A stretch of 11,049 bases of DNA, taken from assembly GCA_029934175.1 (NCBI GenBank), contig JAOZMT010000014.1:5021-16069 (forward strand), given 5' to 3'. The position numbers and the translations under genes were made by a program. Positions 1-5,264 of this stretch are shown piece by piece. This DNA is from Victivallales bacterium (GTDB lineage Bacteria; Verrucomicrobiota; Lentisphaeria; Victivallales; JAUVCU01). Each line of letters opens with the position of its first letter. The stretch's first letter is position 1. Under the pieces are notes generated by a model. That model had not been told where the DNA came from and did no database searches. It saw only the letters and a list, made by a program, of their open reading frames with translations.

Positions 1-3
1 TTT

Positions 4-97
4 TGACTCACGACCTTTCTTGACTCACGACCTTTTGACTCACGACCTTTTTGACTCACGACCTTTCTTGACTCACGACCTTTCTTGACTCACGACC
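4..97. repeat. Six-copy short tandem repeat, core TGACTCACGACC
   Basis: The 12-bp core TGACTCACGACC starts at 4, 21, 36, 52, 69 and 86 (copy distances 17, 15, 16, 17, 17). The cores are identical; only the short T-rich linker (TTT, TTTCT and similar) changes length. Such even spacing without unique spacers is a tandem repeat, not a CRISPR array. It lies just downstream of the four-helix-bundle gene on the minus strand, and the array may continue beyond the window edge. No function can be assigned. Confidence 0.93.
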
Positions 98-105
98 TTT
101 CTTTT

Positions 106-119
106 GCGTCGTGCGTCGT
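106..119. repeat. Tandem heptamer pair GCGTCGT
   Basis: GCGTCGT occurs twice head to tail (106-112, 113-119), with a further GCGTC at 130-134 region (TTGCGTCA). The stretch GTCGTGCGTCG at 108-118 matches 9 of 11 bases of the reverse complement of the neighbouring array core (GTCGTGAGTCA). The two repeat sets are therefore related but opposite in orientation, and CACGAC at 91-96 could pair with GTCGTG at 108-113. Confidence 0.7.
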
Positions 120-144
120 TTTGTCATTGCGTCAAAAAAATTTC

Positions 145-876
145 TTAAATTTGCCTTATTCCTCTGCAATTTGGGTATGCTGAGCATCCCCAAAATGCAC
201 CTCTTTGCGAATTACGCTTTCTCATTATTTGCTGACATTCAGGACATTTCGGAACATTCGGGTCTTCTGCTATTTGTGCATCAAGAACTTCACTTCGCTT
301 TTGATACATCTTTTCACGAAACCCACCTTCTTCCATAAATATTTCGCCTTGCCGCCTTATTTGTACAGCTAGCATTTTCATTGTTCTTTGTATCAAAAGA
401 ATCATAACATTTGCAACATAAGTAGCATCTTGATGCTGAAACCAAGGAGCAAATCTATTTTTTTCATTATGATAAAATTTCCAATAATCATATAACTGAT
501 CATCGCTACTATGAAATTCAGATAACATCAATGCCAAAAAATTTTTACTGTTTTTATCTTTATTTGACCAAGGAATAACACCTCTTTCTGCAAGGAAAAT
601 TTCATAATCTCCTAATAATTCTGCAAGACTTGCTCTAGCAACATCTGTCAATTTTATTTCAGTTTCTTTTGATGTTGCAGATCGTTCAGAACCTTCTATT
701 ATATTTTGTCTCCCAGAACGAGCTGCTCCAATCATTTGACCTGCCGTTTTACCAAGAGAATCCTCTTGCCACGGAATAAATCTTTTACAAAAAGATATAG
801 TTTCCAAGTGAATCATTGTCGCAAATGTAAAACTATGCAACTTCCTATAACCACCATGTTTATCAAATAATTCCAT
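145..876 (-). CDS. Four-helix-bundle protein with C-terminal topoisomerase-type zinc finger
   Basis: Protein of 243 aa. Residues ~10-165 are helical and carry the 23S-rRNA-intervening-sequence (IVP/S23) four-helix-bundle hallmark around 55-65 (GRQNIIEGSER), followed by the ARASLAELL helix. The C-terminus has a C4 zinc finger of the type appended to topoisomerase I: Cys211-x2-Cys214, then Cys231 and Cys237 in a GCSAYPNC context. I recall this architecture being annotated as 'four helix bundle suffix domain' protein; its biochemical role is unknown. An RNA- or DNA-binding scaffold is a reasonable guess from the fold (relatives include the Avd protein of diversity-generating retroelements) and from the zinc finger. 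The ATG at 874-876 has an AGGAA Shine-Dalgarno seven bases upstream and overlaps the end of the DUF2442 gene by 14 bp, so it sits last in the recA-cdsA transcription unit. The tandem repeat array starts directly beyond its stop codon. Confidence 0.88.
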   Translation of the reverse strand: MELFDKHGGYRKLHSFTFATMIHLETISFCKRFIPWQEDSLGKTAGQMIGAARSGRQNIIEGSERSATSKETEIKLTDVARASLAELLGDYEIFLAERGVIPWSNKDKNSKNFLALMLSEFHSSDDQLYDYWKFYHNEKNRFAPWFQHQDATYVANVMILLIQRTMKMLAVQIRRQGEIFMEEGGFREKMYQKRSEVLDAQIAEDPNVPKCPECQQIMRKRNSQRGAFWGCSAYPNCRGIRQI

Positions 877-1114
877 GGACGATTTCCTGCTTTATATCAT
901 AAATGATTGTATCTGAACTAAAATCTTGTTCATTTGGCCATTGTATCCCGTATTTTGTAGGAGAAACACGGTCAAAATATGACTTGTCTTTCAACTCTTT
1001 AAATGCACTACCTCTTAAATATGGTTTTACATCAAAAATACCAGAAAAACCATCTTTAGTCAAAATTTTGATTTTATAATCATCACATGGAATCGCATTT
1101 AAAATAGCTTTCAT
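863..1114 (-). CDS. DUF2442 family small protein
   Basis: About 83 aa. The pattern IKILTKDGFSGIFDVKPYL...FKELKDKSYFDRV...GIQWPNEQDFSSDTIYD matches the DUF2442 layout (a short strand, 'G..F...P', 'F..L.D...F..V', 'W.NG.D...D.LY'). Members are small proteins, often encoded next to toxin-antitoxin or mobile genes; their function is not established. No partner toxin is visible here. Start choice is uncertain. The ATG at 1112-1114 is preferred, but an in-frame TTG at 1133-1135 overlaps the cdsA stop codon (TTGA) and would add seven residues (MKLLKKI). Neither has a clear Shine-Dalgarno sequence, so translation probably depends on coupling to cdsA upstream. Confidence 0.8.
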   Translation of the reverse strand: MKAILNAIPCDDYKIKILTKDGFSGIFDVKPYLRGSAFKELKDKSYFDRVSPTKYGIQWPNEQDFSSDTIIYDIKQEIVHGII

Positions 1115-1131
1115 TATTTTTTTTAATAATT

Positions 1132-1977
1132 TCAAATAACTTTAAATAATTTCAAACAAATATAAAAAATTGGAGCATTTAGAAGTAAACTATCTATTAC
1201 ATCAAGCACGCCACCCATTCCAGGGATTATATTACCTGAATCTTTGATTTTAACTATTCGCTTAAATGATGATTCTACTAAATCTCCATAAAATCCACCT
1301 ATGAATAATACAAAACCTGCACAAATCGCAACTATTGAAGTAAATCCTAAATTTAAATATTTTGCTAAAAAGAAACTAACTGTCATACTTAATATTGCGC
1401 CTCCTATTGTTCCCTGCCAAGACTTTTTAGGACTTATGTTTGGAACGATTGGAATATTATGACCTTTTGTTATTTTATTTGATATTGTTCCTGTTACATA
1501 AGCTCCAATATCTCCAGACTTTGTTACTAATATTAAAAATAAAACTAAATATCTGCCTTGATATGTTGTCCCTTCTTTAAACATATAAATCATAACAAGA
1601 AAATTTAAAGGAATTGCGATTAGTGCAACTGTTGCAGTTGTGTTTAAAATCCTTTCAAGGAAAATTTCTTTTTGCTTTGAAAATAATAAAGATGTCCAAG
1701 AAAAAATTGATAATATCGCAATTGCACATAACGCAATATCATAAGGCATTTGCCATAATGAAAATGCTACAATTGCTACTCCTGTAAAAGCTGCTGGAGA
1801 TGAATAATTATCTCTTCCTGTCTCTTTTAATATTCTACAAAGTTCTTTTATTCCTCCATAGACTAATAAAATTGCGAAGAGGGCAAAAATTAAAAATCCA
1901 CCTTTTGACTCCCACAAAATAGAAGTCAAAAGACATGATATTAAAACAATAGAACTAAATAATCTAAAAATAAACAT
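1132..1977 (-). CDS. cdsA: Phosphatidate cytidylyltransferase (CDP-diacylglycerol synthase)
   Basis: Integral membrane enzyme that makes CDP-diacylglycerol from phosphatidate and CTP, the branch point of phospholipid synthesis. The 281 aa contain about seven to eight hydrophobic segments. The central stretch GDIGAYVTGT...ISPKKSWQGTIGG is typical of the family. The C-terminal signature spans residues 236-262 (SSFKRIVKIKDSGNIIPGMGGVLDVIDS): the KR, KD, GG and two Asp positions are kept, but the usual His before GG is Met254 and the Arg in the final D-R-x-D is Val260. I recall similar GMGG/DxxD variants in PVC-type bacteria, so this is probably a lineage trait and not a defect. The ATG at 1975-1977 overlaps the recA stop by one base (TAATG), implying translational coupling. 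Confidence 0.95.
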   Translation of the reverse strand: MFIFRLFSSIVLISCLLTSILWESKGGFLIFALFAILLVYGGIKELCRILKETGRDNYSSPAAFTGVAIVAFSLWQMPYDIALCAIAILSIFSWTSLLFSKQKEIFLERILNTTATVALIAIPLNFLVMIYMFKEGTTYQGRYLVLFLILVTKSGDIGAYVTGTISNKITKGHNIPIVPNISPKKSWQGTIGGAILSMTVSFFLAKYLNLGFTSIVAICAGFVLFIGGFYGDLVESSFKRIVKIKDSGNIIPGMGGVLDVIDSLLLNAPIFYICLKLFKVI

Positions 1978-3020
1978 TATTCCTCAGTAGTTTCAATCTC
2001 TTCTACAATTTTTTCTTCTACTGGAGCTAGTTTTTCTTTAACTCCTTTTAAAATTTTAGCTTCAATATCAGGATTTGCTTTAAGATAAGCCTTTGTTCCT
2101 TCTCTACCTTGTGCAAGTTGTTCGCCTTCGAATGAGAACCAAGAACCGCGTTTTGCCACAACTTCTAAATCAGTAGCAACATCTAAAATTGTTCCAGAGC
2201 GTGAAATTCCTTCATTATAAACAATATCAAATTCTGCTTGTTTAAATGGAGGAGCTAATTTATTTTTTATAACTTTGACTCTTGTTCTATTTCCTGTAAC
2301 CTCTCCAGCAGCATCTTTTATAACAGCTGTTTTACGAATGTCCATTCTAATAGAACTATAAAATTTCAGAGCATTTCCACCTGTTGTAGTTTCAGGATTT
2401 CCAAACATAACACCAATTTTCATTCTTATTTGATTTGTGAAAATAACACATGTTTTACTTCTACTAATAGCACCTGTAATTTTACGCAGGGCTTGAGACA
2501 TTAAACGAGCTTGTAATCCCATGTGAGAATCTCCCATATTACCTTCAAGCTCAGCACGAGGGGTTAATGCAGCAACCGAGTCAATAACAATAACATCTAC
2601 GGCATTACTATTAATCAATGTTTCTGTTATACTTAGAGCATCTTCTCCACAATCTGGTTGCGATATAAGCAAATTATTAATATCAACACCAATTTTTTTT
2701 GCATAACTAGGATCAACCGCATGTTCTGTATCTACAATAGCTGCAGTTCCACCAGCTTTCTGTGCATTTGCAATAACATGTAAGCATAAAGTCGTTTTAC
2801 CCGATGATTCAGGTCCATAAATCTCAACAATTCTTCCACGAGGCACTCCGCCTATTCCAAGTGCAATATCAAGTGATAATGCTCCAGTGCTAATTGTTGG
2901 AATCTCAATGCTTGCATTATCTCCTAATTTCATAATAGCTCCTTCTCCGAACCCTTTTTTTATTTGACTTAGTGCTATACTTAGATTTTGTGATTTATCA
3001 TCCTTTGGTGCTTTAGCCAT
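1977..3020 (-). CDS. recA: Recombinase RecA
   Basis: ATP-dependent strand-exchange protein and SOS co-protease of homologous recombination. The 347 aa give the family's usual length. Visible landmarks are Walker A GPESSGKT at 69-76, Walker B VIVIDSVAAL with Asp147, the L1 region around 153-168 (TPRAELEGNMGDSHMG), and L2 with TNQIRMKIGVMFGNPETTTGGNALKF. The C-terminus ends in an acidic tail (EEKIVEEIETTEE), normal for RecA. The ATG at 3018-3020 has a strong AAGGAG Shine-Dalgarno at 3027-3032. It is the first gene after the 113-bp gap and is followed without space by cdsA. Confidence 0.99.
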   Translation of the reverse strand: MAKAPKDDKSQNLSIALSQIKKGFGEGAIMKLGDNASIEIPTISTGALSLDIALGIGGVPRGRIVEIYGPESSGKTTLCLHVIANAQKAGGTAAIVDTEHAVDPSYAKKIGVDINNLLISQPDCGEDALSITETLINSNAVDVIVIDSVAALTPRAELEGNMGDSHMGLQARLMSQALRKITGAISRSKTCVIFTNQIRMKIGVMFGNPETTTGGNALKFYSSIRMDIRKTAVIKDAAGEVTGNRTRVKVIKNKLAPPFKQAEFDIVYNEGISRSGTILDVATDLEVVAKRGSWFSFEGEQLAQGREGTKAYLKANPDIEAKILKGVKEKLAPVEEKIVEEIETTEE

Positions 3021-3133
3021 ACTTTTCTCCTTTTTTGTTAATTTAACTATAAAAACTATCTAATAAATATTACATAGTTTTGCGAATTTACAAACTTTTT
3101 TAAAAAAAAGATTGTATTATATTTTTTTTAGTA
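3021..3133 (-). promoter_or_regulatory. recA upstream region with putative promoter and inverted repeat
   Basis: This is the only sizeable gap on the minus-strand side, so the recA promoter should lie here. On the minus strand a possible -35 TTGTAA (3088-3093) and -10 TAATAT (3067-3072) are 15 bp apart, slightly short, so the call is tentative. An imperfect palindrome at 3079-3094 (minus strand TTTGTAAATTCGCAAA, 12 of 16 positions symmetric) overlaps the -35. It is nested in AGTTT/AAACT arms (3076-3080 and 3092-3096). An SOS repressor site would be expected at this place, but the sequence does not match the LexA boxes I know. Confidence 0.4.
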
Positions 3134-3505
3134 TTAAAAATTTGATATTCTTAGTTCTGAAATGTCCCATTTTTTCTTTACAATTTCAACTAGCTGATAT
3201 TTATATTGACAATTAGTTGCTTCAATTTCTCTTAAATATTTCTTAGAAGCTCGTTTTATTCGATTTATTTGCTCATAAGACAATCCATCTATAGGGCGTG
3301 AATATTTATTATCAGTTCTTGTTTTTACCTCTACAAAATATAAAATCTTGCCATTTATGCAGATGAAGTCAATTTCACCTTCTTTACACCTAAAATTATT
3401 AAATAATATATGACATCCTTTTTTTTTGAAAAATTCTCTAGCTTTCTTTTCACCCCAGTTTCCAAATCTTATATGATGAGGCTTGCGTTTTAAAAACTTT
3501 ATCAT
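3134..3505 (-). CDS. YraN/UPF0102 family PD-(D/E)XK nuclease-fold protein
   Basis: The 123-aa length is typical for the UPF0102 family. It has the nuclease-fold core: Glu19 in GNWGEKKA, then GEID with Glu44 and Asp46, and FVEVKTRT with Glu59-Val-Lys61, followed by the usual IDGLSYEQINRIKRASKKYL helix. The family looks like a Holliday-junction-resolvase-type nuclease, but its physiological role is not established. The start ATG (3503-3505) overlaps the stop of the upstream membrane protein gene in an ATGA arrangement, so it is probably translated by coupling. A strongly basic N-terminus (KFLKRKPHH) fits nucleic-acid binding. Confidence 0.9.
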   Translation of the reverse strand: MIKFLKRKPHHIRFGNWGEKKAREFFKKKGCHILFNNFRCKEGEIDFICINGKILYFVEVKTRTDNKYSRPIDGLSYEQINRIKRASKKYLREIEATNCQYKYQLVEIVKKKWDISELRISNF

Positions 3506-4068
3506 TCACTAGATGTTTTATTAGATGTAATATGTAAGACTAGAACAAAAATAATCAAAATTGTAGCAATCCATAAAGGGAAATATTCTATTTGCGAACT
3601 GTGCAATAAAGATGCGTCTGCATCGGTTAATTCTTTAAATTTGTAAACGGTGTCATATAACCAATTAGAAATATATTTGTTTAGTGGAATAGCTAAGAAC
3701 ATTCCTAATAAAACCCAAATAGAATATATTTTTCCTGTCGCTAACGATAAAAGTGTGTTAAATGGAAAATGTCCACAAATAGCTAATCCTATTCCTGCAA
3801 AAATCCCTCCTATAATAACGCCCCAGAAATTTGCTGGCATACAATGCTCATTGATAATTCCCAGCGGATAAATAAAATAAAAAATAACCATTCCAACTGC
3901 AATAGAAAATAAAAAAGTTGTGAAGAATGATTTATCTGTTAGTTTAATCGCTTTGATAATAGAAGCTCTCAAAAAGAATTCTGAGTGAACTAAGATAAAA
4001 CCAAATAATCCACCTAAAACTAGAGCAAAAGCTATTTTCCATATTCCAGTTAATTGTAAAGGTTCCAT
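3502..4068 (-). CDS. YeeE/YedE-type membrane protein, C-terminal half
   Basis: The 188 aa contain about five hydrophobic segments and resemble the second half of YeeE/YedE (sulfur transport) proteins: GGLFGFILVHSEFFLRASIIKA early, then GGIFAGIGLAICGHFPFNTLLSLATGK at ~87-113. In the family the latter region usually reads like G-x-C-P-G-T. Here the equivalent is GHFPFN (99-104), with a Cys at 98 three positions earlier. Cys76 is the only other cysteine. The gene overlaps the next half by one base (TAATG), and its GGAGG Shine-Dalgarno lies inside the GGGE codons of the upstream gene, so the two are surely made together. Thiosulfate or related sulfur uptake is the family expectation, but the altered cysteine makes the substrate uncertain. 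Confidence 0.75.
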   Translation of the reverse strand: MEPLQLTGIWKIAFALVLGGLFGFILVHSEFFLRASIIKAIKLTDKSFFTTFLFSIAVGMVIFYFIYPLGIINEHCMPANFWGVIIGGIFAGIGLAICGHFPFNTLLSLATGKIYSIWVLLGMFLAIPLNKYISNWLYDTVYKFKELTDADASLLHSSQIEYFPLWIATILIIFVLVLHITSNKTSSE

Positions 4069-4562
4069 TATTCGCCACCTCCTTTATTAAATAATACACA
4101 AATTATTATAGCAACTGCAAATGTTGTTAAGATAAAAATAAAAGACCCCACCGATAATTGCATTGCACCAAACCAATGCCCTAGAAAAGAATCGCCAGCA
4201 AGTTGTAATCCTGTCATAACTAGAACTCCACCGATAATTCCTTGCACTGGTGTTATACCAATTGATGCAATAAAACCTTTAGACTTTCGCTCTTCTGGGA
4301 AAAAATTAAAATCCCACTTTCCCATAAAAATAGCTGTTATTAGTCCGCCAATAAAAATTCCGATTAAAAAAGCTATTTGCCAGTTAAAATCGAGTTGATT
4401 AATTTGTTGTTCTTTTATGCTTTCTTCAAGATAACCAAGTAAAACTAAATATGTGTTACTTAATCCCAAAGGAGAGTCTAAAATAAATAGCGATAATAAC
4501 ATAAAAAGTGCTATAACCAATCCTGTTGTCCAAATACTCCATTTTTTTGTTAAAATAGACAT
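4068..4562 (-). CDS. YeeE/YedE-type membrane protein, N-terminal half
   Basis: Reading from the ATG at 4560-4562 gives 164 aa beginning MSILTKKWSIW. An AGGAG Shine-Dalgarno at 4568-4572 sits five bases upstream. A longer reading from 4616 would add 18 residues but has no ribosome site. About four hydrophobic segments are present. The stretch WQIAFLIGIFIGGLITAIFMG and the GIIGGVLVMTGLQLAGDSFLGHWFGAMQLS region match the first half of YeeE/YedE proteins, where AGGC-x2-GH is usual. Here the motif reads AGDSFLGH, so the cysteine is replaced by Ser125. The only cysteine is at ~155, near the C-terminus. It pairs with the following gene to make a split two-subunit carrier. Confidence 0.75.
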   Translation of the reverse strand: MSILTKKWSIWTTGLVIALFMLLSLFILDSPLGLSNTYLVLLGYLEESIKEQQINQLDFNWQIAFLIGIFIGGLITAIFMGKWDFNFFPEERKSKGFIASIGITPVQGIIGGVLVMTGLQLAGDSFLGHWFGAMQLSVGSFIFILTTFAVAIIICVLFNKGGGE

Positions 4563-4651
4563 TATTTCTCCTATTATAATTTGAAAATTCAATTTAAAGT
4601 AGTAACTTAACATCATTTTACTATTAATACAACTTATAAAGAGACAAATTT
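4563..4651. promoter_or_regulatory. Divergent intergenic region between the YeeE/YedE pair and recR
   Basis: These 89 bp separate two oppositely transcribed blocks and must hold promoters for both unless transcription enters from elsewhere. The region is very AT-rich, so many weak -10-like hexamers occur, and no -35/-10 pair with good spacing stands out on either strand. A small inverted repeat TTGAA-AA-TTCAA lies at 4581-4592 and could be an operator. The recR start has only a weak AAAGAG eight bases upstream (4638-4643). Confidence 0.4.
4568..4572 (-). promoter_or_regulatory. Shine-Dalgarno AGGAG fixing the start at 4562
   Basis: On the minus strand the sequence reads AGGAG-AAATA-ATG, with five bases between. 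This decides for the internal ATG at 4562 over the upstream in-frame ATGs at 4616 and 4613, which have no such site. Confidence 0.75.
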
Positions 4652-5251
4652 ATGAATTATCCTAAAACATTAATCGAAATTATCGATTTTTTTAAATATT
4701 TTCCAGGAGTCGGTGGAAAGTCGGCGGAAAGAATGTGTCTAAGTCTCTTGAAATGGGATAAAAATAAAGTTGCACACTTCGCAACTTTATTAGAAAATTT
4801 ACATTCAAAAGTATCATTTTGCGATGTGTGCGGAAATATTTCAGAAATTGGCGAATTGTGCTATATTTGTAAAAAAGTTAATCGTAATGTTAAAACTCTT
4901 TGTATTGTAGAAGAATTTACTCAAATTTCAAGTATTGAAGGCACTGCATTGTATAAGGGATTGTATCATGTGCTAGGTGGAAAATTGTCACCGCTAAATG
5001 ATATTAATCCTAGAGATTTAAATATTGATAAATTAATAAAAAGAATTGAAGAGAATGATATTCAAGAAATAATTTTTGCTTTAAGTCCTGATATAGAGGG
5101 ACAGTCAACAGTTATTTATATTTCTGATTTGTTAAAATCTAAAAACATAAAAATCACCAAATTAGCACAGGGTATTCCTGCTGGCGCAGATATTTCTTTT
5201 GCGGATAGTGCAACTATTGCTGCTGCTATTAATGGCAGAATTGATTGTTAA
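4652..5251 (+). CDS. recR: Recombination mediator protein RecR
   Basis: RecR works with RecO (and RecF) to load RecA on SSB-coated single-stranded gaps. At 199 aa it has the standard length. Visible parts are the N-terminal helix-hairpin-helix (FPGVGGKSAERM, 17-28), the C4 zinc finger Cys57-x2-Cys60-x9-Cys70-x2-Cys73, and the Toprim domain starting LCIVEE with GLYHVLGGKLSPL. The C-terminal GIPAGADISFADSATI matches the usual G-x-P-x-G-x-x-L-x-Y-A-D pattern. It is the first gene of the plus-strand block; ftsK follows after 13 bp with its own AAGGAG. Codons 38-47 contain a perfect 11-bp inverted repeat, listed separately, which does not change the protein length. Confidence 0.97.
   Translation: MNYPKTLIEIIDFFKYFPGVGGKSAERMCLSLLKWDKNKVAHFATLLENLHSKVSFCDVCGNISEIGELCYICKKVNRNVKTLCIVEEFTQISSIEGTALYKGLYHVLGGKLSPLNDINPRDLNIDKLIKRIEENDIQEIIFALSPDIEGQSTVIYISDLLKSKNIKITKLAQGIPAGADISFADSATIAAAINGRIDC
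4763..4791. repeat. Perfect 11-bp inverted repeat inside recR
   Basis: AATAAAGTTGC (4763-4773) pairs with GCAACTTTATT (4781-4791) across the 7-base loop ACACTTC. All 11 positions pair. It codes for NKVAHFATLL in the ordinary RecR reading frame. The TTGC-loop-GCAA core recurs in the same codon phase in the helical-repeat gene (9203-9227). Confidence 0.85.
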
Positions 5252-5253
5252 TT

Positions 5254-5259
5254 AAGGAG
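5254..5259 (+). promoter_or_regulatory. Shine-Dalgarno AAGGAG of the ftsK-type gene
   Basis: AAGGAG ends five bases before the ATG at 5265. This strong site supports the start that yields a protein without a membrane domain, so the short N-terminus is not due to a wrongly chosen start. Confidence 0.8.
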
Positions 5260-5264
5260 TATAA

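Noticed and set aside
4..97. CRISPR array
   Set aside because: Units are only ~12-17 bp and directly abutting, with no unique spacers and no cas gene in view.
138..152. Intrinsic terminator at the end of the four-helix-bundle gene
   Set aside because: The only stem is AAATTT-CTT-AAATTT, pure A:T pairs overlapping the stop codon. It is too weak despite the adjacent T-run on the minus strand.
111..338. 75-codon plus-strand reading frame
   Set aside because: It is antisense to the well-supported four-helix-bundle gene and has no ribosome site or recognisable domain.
145..876. Diversity-generating retroelement accessory protein (Avd)
   Set aside because: The fold family is related, but there is no reverse transcriptase, template repeat or variable repeat in the window.
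1624..1642. CAACTG-TTG-CAGTTG inverted repeat in cdsA
   Set aside because: The arms are only 6 bp and arise from ordinary Thr/Ala/Val codons; not distinguishable from chance.
3650..3871. 73-codon plus-strand reading frame
   Set aside because: It is fully antisense to a YeeE/YedE half, a shadow of that gene.
4573..4578. Minus-strand TATAAT as promoter of the YeeE/YedE pair
   Set aside because: It lies so close to the ATG that transcription would start after the Shine-Dalgarno, and no -35 element is found at the right distance.
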